Numbered from the stretch's first letter, positions 1-8,325 are shown. The stretch: 64,000 bases of DNA from Maricaulis sp034659015 (GCA_034659015.1 JAYEGL010000002.1:372001-436000), one strand, 5' to 3'. Notes: generated by a model not told the origin, from the sequence alone. Program-made: numbers and translations.

Positions 1-456
1 CGGCGCGGCGAGGGCGCCGGCCAGGGCGGAGAGAGAGGAAATGCGGAAGATCGCCGCCATGACCAGCCAGGTTCCGATGACCACGAGCCCGACCGGCCAG
101 AACACGACAAGCATGGTGCCGATATAGGTCGCCACGCCCTTGCCGCCCTTGAATTTCAGCCAGACGGGGAAGCAATGGCCGATGAAGGCCGCCGCACCCG
201 CGACCAGGCCGGCGGTGGTTCCCAGCAGCAGGCCGAAGACCGCCGCGGCGATCCCCGCCTTGCCGGCATCGAGCAGCAGCGTGGCGGCCGCCAGGTCCTT
301 GCGGCCGGTGCGCAGCACATTGGTGGCGCCGATATTGCCCGACCCGATCTCGCGGATATCGCCCAGTCCGGCCAGCCGCGTCAGCACCAGTCCGAAGGGG
401 ATGGAGCCGAAGAGATAGCCGCCCAGGGCCGCGATTGCGAGATAGAGAGGTTGCAT
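1..456 (-). CDS. plsY: Glycerol-3-phosphate acyltransferase PlsY (C-terminus cut by window edge)
   Basis: Inner-membrane acyltransferase that moves an acyl group from acyl-phosphate to glycerol-3-phosphate, the first step of phospholipid synthesis. About 152 residues are visible from the ATG at 454-456; the C-terminal part lies outside the window. Family motifs are clear: GSIPFG near residue 17, GSGNIGATN near residue 38 and KGGKGVAT near residue 104, in a run of hydrophobic membrane segments. It starts 7 bp after the stop of the dihydroorotase-like gene on the same strand, so it is probably the third gene of a pyrB-pyrX-plsY transcript, an arrangement common in Alphaproteobacteria. Confidence 0.95.
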   Translation of the reverse strand, partial: MQPLYLAIAALGGYLFGSIPFGLVLTRLAGLGDIREIGSGNIGATNVLRTGRKDLAAATLLLDAGKAGIAAAVFGLLLGTTAGLVAGAAAFIGHCFPVWLKFKGGKGVATYIGTMLVVFWPVGLVVIGTWLVMAAIFRISSLSALAGALAAP

Positions 457-463
457 GACCGGT

Positions 464-1750
464 CTACGCCTTGTGGTTGTATATCGTGACTCCGCCGACG
501 ATGGTTTGCAAGACCCGGCCCTGGAAACGCCGTCCGGCCCAGGCGCAATTGCCCCGCGCGGAGCGGAAATCGTCCGGATTGCAGACCCAGGGCGTATCGC
601 CGTCGATCAGGATGAGGTCGGCCGGCGCCCCCTCGGCGATCCGTCCCTGGGGCAGGCCGAGCAGGTCGGCCGGGCCGCAGGTCAGGACGCGCAGGGCGTC
701 GATCAGGTCGATCTGGCCGTCATGGACGAGGCCCAGCATGGCGCCCAGTGCGGTCTCCAGGCTCATCGTGCCGGCGATGGCGAGGGCAAAGGGTTCGCCC
801 TTGTCGTCGAAGGGCGTGGGGCGATGATCGGTGACCACGGCATCGATCTCGCCGTCGATCACGGCCTGGACCAGGGCACGGCGATCGGCTTCCGAGCGCA
901 GCGGCGGGTCCATGCGGAAGGCGCTGTCCAGCCCGCCGCCATCGACCTCGTTGAGGGTGAGATGAGCCACGGCCACGGTCGCGGCGATCTCCTGGTCGCG
1001 GGTGCGGGCATGGCGCAGCGCCTCCAGCCCGTAGGCGGTGGAGAGCCGGTCGATCATCAGCTTGCCGCCGGACAGCTCCGCCAGTGCCGCGTCGCGCTCG
1101 ATGGCGATGCGTTCGGAAATCGCCGGTTCGGCGGGCAGGCCCATGCGGGCCGACCAGTCGCTTTCCAGCGTCACCGTCCCGTCGGACAGGTCCGCATCGG
1201 CCGGGCGGACCGACAGCCAGATGTCGAACTGGCTGGTATAGGCCAGCAGGCGCCGCATGGTGCGGGTGTCGGCAATCGGCCGGTCGCCCTGGCCGGCATA
1301 GACGGCCCCGCCGCGCACCATCAGCCCGATCTCGGCCATCTGTTCGCCGTGAAGGCCCCGGGTGGCGCCGCAGGCGGAGAGCACGTTGATGCCCTGGTGG
1401 GCGAGCCCCCGGTTCATGCCGGCAAACCCGTCCGCCTTGTCCAGCGGCGCGCGGTCGTTGGGCGCCAGCACGATCGTGCCGAAACCGCCCGCCGCCGCGC
1501 CGGCGGTCAGCGTGTCCAGCGTCTCCCCATCCGGGGTGAGGGCCGGTTCCTTGGCGCAGCGCAGGTCGACAAGCGCGGGGGCGAGAATGCGGCCCTGGGC
1601 GTCGACAACCGCGTCGGCCGCGTCGACATCGATCTCGGTGCCGGTCTGGACGATGACGCCGTCCTCGATCAGCACCCCGCCGGGCCCGTCATGGCCGGAA
1701 GCGGGGTCGACGAGGCGGGCATTGATGATGGCCAGGCTTGTCTCGCTCAT
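464..1750 (-). CDS. pyrX: Inactive dihydroorotase-like subunit (PyrC'/PyrX type)
   Basis: 428 residues, class I dihydroorotase fold. The start at 1748-1750 is chosen because it overlaps the pyrB stop (ATGA); a longer open frame upstream only shadows pyrB. The metal site is degraded. The usual D-x-H-x-H-x-R-x-P signature reads VDLRCAKEP, so both histidines are missing, and the later HxxHxST segment reads MIDRLST. The VTDHRPT aspartate segment is retained. In other bacteria such pseudo-dihydroorotases (PyrC' of Pseudomonas) have no activity but are needed to assemble aspartate carbamoyltransferase. That role is inferred here; a catalytic PyrC should then be encoded elsewhere. Confidence 0.88.
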   Translation of the reverse strand: MSETSLAIINARLVDPASGHDGPGGVLIEDGVIVQTGTEIDVDAADAVVDAQGRILAPALVDLRCAKEPALTPDGETLDTLTAGAAAGGFGTIVLAPNDRAPLDKADGFAGMNRGLAHQGINVLSACGATRGLHGEQMAEIGLMVRGGAVYAGQGDRPIADTRTMRRLLAYTSQFDIWLSVRPADADLSDGTVTLESDWSARMGLPAEPAISERIAIERDAALAELSGGKLMIDRLSTAYGLEALRHARTRDQEIAATVAVAHLTLNEVDGGGLDSAFRMDPPLRSEADRRALVQAVIDGEIDAVVTDHRPTPFDDKGEPFALAIAGTMSLETALGAMLGLVHDGQIDLIDALRVLTCGPADLLGLPQGRIAEGAPADLILIDGDTPWVCNPDDFRSARGNCAWAGRRFQGRVLQTIVGGVTIYNHKA

Positions 1751-2724
1751 TGGCCCGCCTCCCGGCGGCCGGCGTCGCGGCGGATGGTCTCGCCGATCAG
1801 TTCGAGCACCGCCATGCGCACGGCGACGCCGCTTTCCACCTGTTCCAGGATCACGCTCTTCTCCGGATCGTCGGCCAGCTTGGTGTGGATTTCCGTACCC
1901 CGGTTCATCGGGCCGGGATGCATCACCAGCACGTCGGGCGAGCAGGCCTCGAGGCGCTCGTGCGTCAGGCCGAAGAGGTGGAAGAATTCGCGTTCCGACG
2001 GTACGAAACCGCCGGACATGCGCTCCTTCTGCTGGCGCAGCGCCATGACCGCGTCGCAGTCCGTCAACGCCTCGTCGAGATCGTGGAAGACGTCGCAGCC
2101 CCACTGATCGACATCGGAGGGCAACAGGGTGGGCGGGGCGCACAGACGGATTTCCGCACCGAGAATGTTCAGAAGGCCGATATTCGAGCGGGCGACGCGC
2201 GAGTGCAGGATGTCGCCGACGATCAGGATGCGCTTGCCGCCGACCTCGCCCCAGTGCCGGGCGAGGGTGAAACTGTCCAAGAGGGCCTGGGTGGGGTGTT
2301 CGTGCATGCCGTCGCCCGCATTGACCACGGCCAGCCCCGTGCGTTCGGCCAGGAAGCGCGGCGCGCCGGTGGCCGAGTGGCGCACCACCATGATGTCCGG
2401 CTGCATGGCCGCCAGGGTGCGCGCCGTGTCCGACAGGCTCTCGCCCTTGGAGGCGGACGACTGCGCGACGGCGAAATTCACCACATCGGCGCCCAGCCGC
2501 TTGCCCGCCATCTCGAACGAGCCCTGGGTGCGCGTGGACGCCTCGAAGAAGAGGTTCAGCACCGTCAGCCCCTTCAGCGCGTCCGACGACTTCTCCGGCG
2601 TGCGGTTGACCGCCAGCCAGTGCGCGGCGCGCTCGAAGATGATGCGGATATCGACGGGATTGAGATCGGCCACCGAAATCAGGTGGCGGTGGGGGAAATC
2701 GTAGGAAAATGCGGCGCGGGTCAT
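1747..2724 (-). CDS. pyrB: Aspartate carbamoyltransferase catalytic subunit
   Basis: 325 residues, the usual length for the family. It joins carbamoyl phosphate and aspartate in pyrimidine synthesis. The carbamoyl-phosphate motif FFEASTRTQGSF lies near residue 59, HPTQALLD near residue 142 and HPGPMNRGTEI near residue 267. The ATG at 2722-2724 begins MTRAAFSYDFPHRHLI, a normal PyrB start. The stop overlaps the next gene by 4 bp, which fits a stoichiometric PyrB-PyrX complex. Upstream lies palindromic repeat A1 (2810-2968), so the promoter is either inside the 85 bp before it or beyond the repeat. Confidence 0.96.
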   Translation of the reverse strand: MTRAAFSYDFPHRHLISVADLNPVDIRIIFERAAHWLAVNRTPEKSSDALKGLTVLNLFFEASTRTQGSFEMAGKRLGADVVNFAVAQSSASKGESLSDTARTLAAMQPDIMVVRHSATGAPRFLAERTGLAVVNAGDGMHEHPTQALLDSFTLARHWGEVGGKRILIVGDILHSRVARSNIGLLNILGAEIRLCAPPTLLPSDVDQWGCDVFHDLDEALTDCDAVMALRQQKERMSGGFVPSEREFFHLFGLTHERLEACSPDVLVMHPGPMNRGTEIHTKLADDPEKSVILEQVESGVAVRMAVLELIGETIRRDAGRREAGQ

Positions 2725-2809
2725 CCCGCCTCCCGTATCGTCAGGCCCCGGAAAGATGTCTGCGGCGGTATAGGGGCAGTCGCGGCACGGGGCAAGCCGT
2801 GACGCCGGG

Positions 2810-2968
2810 GCTTCCCCTGCGTGAGCGGGGGAAGTGGCCGAGCCCGGCCTTGGGCCGGGTGAGGTCGAAGCGGGTGAGTCTGCGCGCTGACGCGCTCCGC
2901 GCTGCTCACGCAGCGCCCCCTCAGTCCGCTACGCGGACAGCTCCCCCGCAAGCGGGGCGAGCCCTTGG
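2810..2968 (+). repeat. Palindromic intergenic element A, copy 1
   Basis: About 159 bp. It opens with a CTTCCCC...GGGGGAAG hairpin followed by a GCCCGGCC...GGCCGGG hairpin, has a central GC-rich palindrome, and closes with CTCAGTCCGCTACGCGGACAG and GCTCCCCCG-CAAG-CGGGGCGAGC hairpins. Nearly the same sequence recurs inverted at 4034-4190 and direct at 10244-10402. It codes for nothing recognisable and lies between pyrB and the next gene. It is best described as a REP/BIME- or MITE-like element. Confidence 0.85.
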
Positions 2969-3015
2969 CTATCGCGAGGCTTGACCCGTCCGGCGGCTTG
3001 TCCTCCCTTTTCAAC

Positions 3016-4026
3016 ATGATGACTCGTCCCGGCGCGCTGGCGCTGACCCTTCTTGCATCCACGCTGTTCACTGCTGCCGCTCCGGCCCAGGACGCGGCGC
3101 GCTGTGCCGTCGAACTCCTCGTCCTCGGCGTGGCCCAGGATGGCGGGGCGCCGCAGATCGGTAATCCGGAGGATCCGGCCTGGGCCGACCCGTCCCTGCG
3201 CCGGCTGGCGACCTCGATCGCCGTCGTCGACAGGCCGCACGAGGCGCGCTACCTGTTCGAGGCGACGCCGGACATGCGCGAACAGCTGCAGCGTCTGGAT
3301 GAATTCGCGCCGGCCGGGGACGCGGCGCCGGGCCTGGACGGGATATTCCTCACCCATGGCCATATCGGCCACTATACCGGGCTGATGTATCTGGGTTTCG
3401 AGAGCATGGGCGCCCAGGGCGTGCCGGTCTATGCCATGCCGTCCATGGCGGCCTTCCTCTTCTCCAACGGGCCCTGGGACCAGCTGGTGCGGCTCGGCAA
3501 TATCGCGCTGGAGGACCTGCAGGCGGACACGCCGGCCGTCATCGGTTCGCTCACCGTCACGCCCTTCGAAGTGCCCCACCGGCAGGAATATACCGAGGTC
3601 GTCGGCTATCGCATCGACGGGCCGGACCGCTCCGCGCTCTTCCTGCCCGATATCGACAGCTGGGAGGAATGGGATGACTGGGGCGAGGACGGCGAGGCCG
3701 AGCGCAGCGTGGTCGAGACCGAACCGGACGGCCCCGGCCGCATCGAACGGGCCCTGGCCTCGGTCGACGTGGCCTATCTGGACGCGACTTTCTTTGCCAA
3801 TGGCGAGATTCCCGGCCGCGACATGTCCGGCTTCCCGCATCCCTTCATCACGCATTCCATGGACCGTTTCGCGGACCTGCCGGCCGACGAGAAGGCCAAG
3901 ATCCGCTTCATCCATTTCAACCACACCAATCCGGTGCGCTTCCCTGATGCGCCGGAGCGCCGCGAAGTGTTCGAGGCCGGCTTCGGCCTGGCGGACGAGG
4001 GCGAGCGGTATTGCCTGGGGGATTGA
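3016..4026 (+). CDS. Secreted metallo-beta-lactamase-fold hydrolase, PqqB-like
   Basis: 336 residues from the ATGATG at 3016; an in-frame TTG at 2965 would only read repeat A1. Residues 1-25 form a signal peptide (hydrophobic LALTLLASTLF then AAPAQD), so the mature enzyme is periplasmic or extracellular. LLVLGVAQDGGAPQIG near residue 35 resembles the start of PqqB, and THGHIGHYTG near residue 114 is the H-x-H-x-x-H metal motif. LFLPDIDSWEEW near residue 212 and FIHFNHTNP near residue 300 supply further metal-ligand candidates. No PQQ synthesis genes are nearby, so the substrate is unknown. The gene is framed by inverted copies of repeat A. Confidence 0.75.
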   Translation: MMTRPGALALTLLASTLFTAAAPAQDAARCAVELLVLGVAQDGGAPQIGNPEDPAWADPSLRRLATSIAVVDRPHEARYLFEATPDMREQLQRLDEFAPAGDAAPGLDGIFLTHGHIGHYTGLMYLGFESMGAQGVPVYAMPSMAAFLFSNGPWDQLVRLGNIALEDLQADTPAVIGSLTVTPFEVPHRQEYTEVVGYRIDGPDRSALFLPDIDSWEEWDDWGEDGEAERSVVETEPDGPGRIERALASVDVAYLDATFFANGEIPGRDMSGFPHPFITHSMDRFADLPADEKAKIRFIHFNHTNPVRFPDAPERREVFEAGFGLADEGERYCLGD

Positions 4027-4033
4027 GAGACGT

Positions 4034-4190
4034 AAGGGCTCGCCCCGCTTGCGGGGGAGCTGTCCGCGTGAGCGGACTGAGGGGGCGGCGCGAAGCGGCG
4101 CAGAGCGCGGAGCGCGCATCCGACTCTCCCCCATCGGCTTCCCCGGCTCAAGGCCGGGGTCGCCACTTCCCCCGCTGCGCAGGGGAAGCC
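4034..4190 (-). repeat. Palindromic intergenic element A, copy 2 (inverted)
   Basis: Reverse complement of the element at 2810-2968, with the same terminal hairpins (AAGGGCTCGCCCCG at the left, CCCGCTGCGCAGGGGAAG at the right). It begins 7 bp after the stop of the secreted hydrolase and ends one base before the TAA of the convergent carrier gene. It fills the whole gap and may act as a bidirectional terminator. Confidence 0.85.
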
Positions 4191-4191
4191 T

Positions 4192-5106
4192 TTATCCCAA
4201 AGCCCACAGCCAGAACGGGATGGTCACGAAGCAGAACAGCGCTGATGCCGTGATATCGCCCGCCGAATAGGGCGCATCCCCGCCCATCTGTTCGGCCAGC
4301 ACATAGGCCGAGGCGGCGCCCGGGCTGGCGCCGGTGAGCAGGAGGATGGTCAGCGGCACGCCTTCTATGCCCAGCGCCCGGCCGACCCCGTAGAAGACCA
4401 GCGGCCCGATCATCAGCTTGATGAAGACCGACAGCGCCAGCAGGCGCGGGCGGGCCTTCATGGCGGTGAAATTGAGCCCGGCCCCGACCGAGAGCAGGAT
4501 CAGCGGCAGGGCGGCCTGGCCCAGCAGGTCGATCGTGTTCGAGGCCATCGCCGGCATCGGGATATTGCCCAGATTGACGATACCGCCGGCGGCCGAGCCC
4601 AGGATCAGCGGATTGGTGAGTATGCGGTAGAGGATGGAGCCCCATTTCGGCTGCGCCCCGTCGCCCCACACCGACAGCGCCGCGACGCACTCGATATTCA
4701 CCAGCGGAATGGAGACGACCATGATCAGCGCTACCAGGATCTCGCCCTGGTCGCCGAACAGGGAAATGCCCAGCGCCAGGATCAACAGACCGTTCCAGCG
4801 GCAGGTCGCCTGGAAGAGGCTGGTATAGGTGGGGTCGGGAATGCGCAGGAAGGGCTTCAGCGCCAGCGTGATGGCCGCCATGCCGAGAAAACCCAGTATC
4901 GCCGCCAGGATGAAGCTGCCCAGCTGGATATTGCTCAGATCGGCATGGCTGATCGAGGAGAAGAGCAGGGCGGGCGACAGGCCCAGATAGGCCAGACGCG
5001 AGATCGGCCCCCAGCTGCCCTCGGGCAGAAGGTGCGAGCGGCGCAACAGCCAGCCGACGAAAATGACACCGAAAACGGGGACGAGGGCGGAGACGATGGA
5101 GTTCAT
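4192..5106 (-). CDS. AEC (auxin efflux carrier) family permease
   Basis: 304 residues, about ten hydrophobic segments in two five-helix halves, typical of the AEC family that exports or imports small organic anions across the inner membrane. The N-terminus MNSIVSALVPVFGVIFVGWL and the internal PLVNIECVAALS, LGNIPMPAMASNTIDLLGQAALPLILLSVGAGL and LLTGASPGAASAYVLAEQMGGD stretches are family hallmarks. The TAA stop is immediately next to repeat A2, and upstream is palindromic element D1. The substrate cannot be told from the sequence. Confidence 0.88.
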   Translation of the reverse strand: MNSIVSALVPVFGVIFVGWLLRRSHLLPEGSWGPISRLAYLGLSPALLFSSISHADLSNIQLGSFILAAILGFLGMAAITLALKPFLRIPDPTYTSLFQATCRWNGLLILALGISLFGDQGEILVALIMVVSIPLVNIECVAALSVWGDGAQPKWGSILYRILTNPLILGSAAGGIVNLGNIPMPAMASNTIDLLGQAALPLILLSVGAGLNFTAMKARPRLLALSVFIKLMIGPLVFYGVGRALGIEGVPLTILLLTGASPGAASAYVLAEQMGGDAPYSAGDITASALFCFVTIPFWLWALG

Positions 5107-5123
5107 GAAACCCTACATAGTTG

Positions 5124-5229
5124 TTTTTCCCGGCCGAAGCGAAGCGTAGAGCCGGGACCGACTGTTCGACCGTCCAGACCCGCTATCGGCTCGTCGGTCC
5201 CGGATAGCGCTGACGCGCTTCCGGGAAAA
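5124..5229. repeat. Palindromic intergenic element D, copy 1
   Basis: A 106-bp imperfect inverted repeat. It begins TTTTTCCCGG and ends CCGGGAAAA, with inner arms carrying CCGGGACCGAC and GTCGGTCCCGG. The right arm (GGATAGCGCTGACGCGCTTCC) recurs at 23943-23972 and 25060-25090, on either side of the toxin module in the holdfast locus. It separates the carrier gene from ruvX. Confidence 0.75.
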
Positions 5230-5255
5230 GCGGGGTTGAAGCGGGCACGTCCTTG

Positions 5256-5711
5256 TTACCCGCCCAGCTGCGCCAGCCGGTCCAGCGCGCTCTGCAGGAT
5301 GTTGGCGGCGGCATGGGCGTCGATCACCGCCTTGCGCTTGTCGCGGCGCACGCCGGCGGCGATGAGTTTTTCCTCGGCCTCGAAGGTGGAGAGGCGCTCA
5401 TCCTGGAAAACGATGGGGATATCGCGCAGGCGCATGAGATTGCGGGCGAGGGCGCGGACGGACTGGACGCGCCGTCCCTCTGTGCCGTCCATATTGACCG
5501 GCAGGCCCATCACGATCGCCACCGCGCTGCGCTCGTCATAAAGCGCGAAGATGCGTTCGGCATCGGCGGTGAACTTGCCGCGCACGATGGTTTCCACCGG
5601 CGTGGCCAGCCCCCGCGAGGCGCCGCAGGACGCCACGCCGATCGTCTTGCTGCCCGGATCGAGGGCGATCAGCGGGCCTGGGGGTGTATCTTCGAGGGCG
5701 ATAACCGGCAT
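5256..5711 (-). CDS. ruvX: RuvX/YqgF-family Holliday junction resolvase
   Basis: 151 residues, normal for the family. The RNase H-like core is visible: IALDPGSKTIGVASC near residue 15, which carries the first catalytic Asp, then VMGLPVNMDGTEGRR near residue 67 and VFQDERLSTFEAE near residue 101. The protein is implicated in pre-16S rRNA maturation and/or branched DNA resolution. The ATG at 5709-5711 is followed by a few extra residues (MPVIALEDTPPGP) before the core. The gene is divergent from gatC, with about 120 bp between them for promoters. Confidence 0.92.
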   Translation of the reverse strand: MPVIALEDTPPGPLIALDPGSKTIGVASCGASRGLATPVETIVRGKFTADAERIFALYDERSAVAIVMGLPVNMDGTEGRRVQSVRALARNLMRLRDIPIVFQDERLSTFEAEEKLIAAGVRRDKRKAVIDAHAAANILQSALDRLAQLGG

Positions 5712-5833
5712 GGCCGCGGGATGCGCCGTGCACGCCGAGCCGTCAAGCTTTCTTGCGCTGCCACATGACCATTGATACTCACAGAAAATGTGTTTCTACA
5801 CACTTGCCGTGAAATTCCCCGGAGCGATCACCA

Positions 5834-6121
5834 ATGTCCGTCACCGCCGACGATGTGCGCCGCATAGCCCGTCTGGCCCGCCTGGCCGAACCCGAAGACC
5901 GTATCGACACCCTGGTGGGTGAGCTCAACGGCATCCTGAACTGGATCGAGCAGCTCAACGAGGTCGATGTCGAGGGCGTGCAGGCCATGACGACGCCCGT
6001 CGCCTTCCCGCTGCCCATGCGCGAGGACGCGATCACCGATGGCGGCATTCGCGACCAGGTCCTGGCCAATGCGCCGAAATCCGACGAAGGCTTCTTCGTC
6101 GTGCCGAAATCGGTGGAGTAG
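5834..6121 (+). CDS. gatC: Asp-tRNA(Asn)/Glu-tRNA(Gln) amidotransferase subunit C
   Basis: 95 residues, the standard size. It wraps around GatA and stabilises the GatA-GatB complex that converts Glu-tRNA(Gln) and Asp-tRNA(Asn) to the amidated forms. MSVTADDVRRIARLARLAEP at the start and ILNWIEQLNEVDVEGV in the middle are typical. It is followed after 6 bp by gatA and is the first gene of the operon. Confidence 0.97.
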   Translation: MSVTADDVRRIARLARLAEPEDRIDTLVGELNGILNWIEQLNEVDVEGVQAMTTPVAFPLPMREDAITDGGIRDQVLANAPKSDEGFFVVPKSVE

Positions 6122-6127
6122 AGTTCA

Positions 6128-7603
6128 ATGAGCGATCTTCTCAAACTCTCCCTCGACGAGGTTTCCGCCAAGCTGAAGGGCAAGGACGTCTCCGCCACCG
6201 AGCTCGCCCGGGAGGCCTTCGCGGCCTGCCAGGCGGCCCAGCCGGCGCTGAACGCCTTCACGGCCTTCGACGAGGAAAAGACCCTGGCTATGGCCAAGGC
6301 GGCCGACGAACGCCTGGCCAAGGGCGAGGGCGGCCTGCTGGAAGGCGTGCCGCTGGCGATCAAGGACCTGTTCGCCGTGGAAGGCGTGGACACCTCCGCC
6401 TCCTCGAACATCCTCAAGGGCTTCAAGCCGACCTATGAGTCGACCGTTACGTCCAAACTCTGGGACGCCGGCGCCGTCTTCGTGGCCAAGACGTCGATGG
6501 ACGAGTTCGCCATGGGCTCCTCGAACGAGACGGCCAATACCGGCCCGGTGGTGAACCCGTGGAAGGCCCAGGGCAGCGATGAAAGCCTGACGCCGGGCGG
6601 CTCCTCCGGTGGCTCGGCGAGCGCCGTGGCGGCCGACCTCTGCTTCGGTGCCACGGGCACGGATACGGGCGGCTCGATCCGCCAGCCGGCCTCGTTCACG
6701 GGCACGGTCGGCGTGAAGGGCACCTATGGCCGCACCTCGCGCTGGGGCGTGGTGGCCTTCGCCTCCTCGCTCGACCATCCGGGGCCCTTCGCCAAGACGG
6801 TGAAGGACTCGGCGCTGCTGCTGCAGGCCATGTCCGGCCACGATCCGAAAGACTCCACCTCGCTGCCCAACGACGTGCCGGACTTTGCCGCCGCTGTCGG
6901 CCAGTCGGTGAAGGGGTTGAAGATCGGCGTTCCGAAGGAATACCGCGTCGACGGCATGCCCGCGGAGATCGACGAGGTCTGGCAGACGGGCATCGACTGG
7001 CTCAAGGCCGCCGGCTGCGAGATCGTCGATATCTCCCTGCCGCACACGAAATACGCCCTGCCGGCCTATTACATCGTCGCGCCGGCGGAAGCCTCGTCCA
7101 ATCTGGCGCGCTATGACGGCATGCGCTACGGCAACCGGGTCGAAGGCAAGGACCTCCACGACACCTACGAGCAGACGCGCGGGGCCGGGTTCGGCCACGA
7201 GGTGCAGCGCCGCATCATGATCGGCACCTATGTGCTCTCGGCCGGGTATTACGACGCCTATTATCTGCGCGCCCAGAAGGTGCGCACGCGCATCCTGCAG
7301 GATTTCCACGACGCCTTCGACAAGGTCGACGCCATTCTGACGCCGTCCGCGCCCTCGGCCGCCTTCGGTCTGGGCACGAAGAGCGACGATCCGATTGCGA
7401 TGTATCTCAACGACGTCTTCACCGTGACGGCCAACCTGGCCGGCGTGCCGGCCATGTCCGTGCCCGCCGGGCTGGACAAGGCGGGCCTGCCGCTGGGGCT
7501 GCAGGTCATCACCCGCGCCCTGGACGAGGAGACGATGTTCAAGGTCGGTGCCGCGCTGGAGGACAGTGCGGGCTTCGGCCACAAGGCGGCGAAGTGGTGG
7601 TAG
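6128..7603 (+). CDS. gatA: Asp-tRNA(Asn)/Glu-tRNA(Gln) amidotransferase subunit A
   Basis: 491 residues. This is the amidase subunit, which releases ammonia from glutamine using a Ser-cisSer-Lys triad. The Lys is in PLAIKDLFAVEG near residue 79, and the serines are in the signature TPGGSSGGSASAVAADL near residue 157, followed by GTDTGGSIRQPAS. The length and C-terminal PLGLQVITRALDEETMF match the family. Two small membrane-protein genes follow closely, and gatB is displaced about 1.1 kb downstream. Confidence 0.97.
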   Translation: MSDLLKLSLDEVSAKLKGKDVSATELAREAFAACQAAQPALNAFTAFDEEKTLAMAKAADERLAKGEGGLLEGVPLAIKDLFAVEGVDTSASSNILKGFKPTYESTVTSKLWDAGAVFVAKTSMDEFAMGSSNETANTGPVVNPWKAQGSDESLTPGGSSGGSASAVAADLCFGATGTDTGGSIRQPASFTGTVGVKGTYGRTSRWGVVAFASSLDHPGPFAKTVKDSALLLQAMSGHDPKDSTSLPNDVPDFAAAVGQSVKGLKIGVPKEYRVDGMPAEIDEVWQTGIDWLKAAGCEIVDISLPHTKYALPAYYIVAPAEASSNLARYDGMRYGNRVEGKDLHDTYEQTRGAGFGHEVQRRIMIGTYVLSAGYYDAYYLRAQKVRTRILQDFHDAFDKVDAILTPSAPSAAFGLGTKSDDPIAMYLNDVFTVTANLAGVPAMSVPAGLDKAGLPLGLQVITRALDEETMFKVGAALEDSAGFGHKAAKWW

Positions 7604-7607
7604 CGCG

Positions 7608-7889
7608 ATGAGCGAAACGCCCGAACCCGGCAAACCCGGCGCTGCAAACGTCTGGACGACGCGCATCATCGTTCTGGTGATTGCGCTGATGTGCCTGATG
7701 TTTGCCGTGCCGCTGGTGCTGAGCGGGGTGGACGGGCTGATCGCCACGGTGGGCGCGGGCACGCTGCCTTCGCTCTGGCTGGTTGCCACCCTGCTGATCG
7801 GGCTGGCCCTGTGCGTGATCGGCCTGGGCACGGCCTGGCGCGCCTTCGTGCCGGCCCCGGGTGCCGGCAAGGATGCGGACCATGGCTGA
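7608..7889 (+). CDS. Small two-helix membrane protein, unknown function
   Basis: 93 residues starting 4 bp after the gatA stop (ATG at 7608). There are two hydrophobic helices, about residues 17-40 (TTRIIVLVIALMCLMFAVPL) and 57-77 (LWLVATLLIGLALCVIGLG), with a short N-terminal Pro-rich tail. No family is recognised. The next gene starts inside its last codons. The position suggests co-transcription with gatCA, but nothing in the sequence ties it to tRNA amidation. Confidence 0.7.
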   Translation: MSETPEPGKPGAANVWTTRIIVLVIALMCLMFAVPLVLSGVDGLIATVGAGTLPSLWLVATLLIGLALCVIGLGTAWRAFVPAPGAGKDADHG

Positions 7890-8178
7890 GCCGGCGCATC
7901 CGGCCATGAAACTGGCGCGGCCGGCCTTCCTGGTCGGCGCGCTGCTGGTTCTGGCAGGCGTCGTGGTCTTTCGCGGCCTCGTCCCGCTGGAGCCGCGCAA
8001 TCTGTGGACCGTGCTGCTGGTCACGCCGGGCGTCGGCTTCCTGCTGTTCAGCGTGACGGTGAAAATGGCCGGCCGGGTCCTGGTCGCGGCGATGAATACG
8101 CCGGAGGACGAGCGCCCGGGCTGGGACGATGAGGACGAGGAGACCGAAAAGGCGGTGGAACGCCATCCTTCCCCTTGA
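7882..8178 (+). CDS. Small two-helix membrane protein; 3' end supplied by repeat B1
   Basis: 98 residues from the ATG at 7882, preceded by AAGGA; an in-frame ATG at 7873 is an alternative. It overlaps the previous gene by 8 bp. Two hydrophobic stretches lie near residues 10-30 and 37-60, followed by an acidic tail (PEDERPGWDDEDEETEKAVE). The last residues (about HPSP) and the TGA stop fall inside inverted-end element B1, so the original C-terminus was probably changed when that element arrived. Function unknown. Confidence 0.65.
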   Translation: MAEPAHPAMKLARPAFLVGALLVLAGVVVFRGLVPLEPRNLWTVLLVTPGVGFLLFSVTVKMAGRVLVAAMNTPEDERPGWDDEDEETEKAVERHPSP

Positions 8179-8325
8179 TGGGGAAGGTGGGCCGAGGCGA
8201 AGCCTCGGGTCGGATGGGGTGAATCCCGGTGGTCGCGATCCGGGGGGAACGGCAGATACCTCGCCCCCACCCCATCCACCACGCCTTCGGCGCGGTCCCC
8301 CTTCCCCATCAAGGGGAAGGATGGC
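8162..8325. repeat. Element B1: 164-bp unit with perfect 26-bp terminal inverted repeats
   Basis: The first 26 bases (8162-8187) are the exact reverse complement of the last 26 (8300-8325). Each end is itself a palindrome, CTTCCCCTTGATGGGGAAG. The interior carries further hairpins (CCGAGGCGAAGCCTCGG) and CACCCCATCCACC. A second, end-truncated copy lies at 42219-42342. The structure is MITE-like, but no flanking target duplication is obvious. The DUF559 nuclease gene begins 68 bp downstream. Confidence 0.88.

Noticed and set aside
464..1750. Functional dihydroorotase
   Set aside because: Both histidines of the HxH metal motif and another metal-site His are missing, so catalysis is not expected.
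3016..4026. Assignment as PqqB
   Set aside because: Although the fold and opening motif resemble PqqB, the protein is secreted and no other PQQ synthesis gene is present, so the name was not used.
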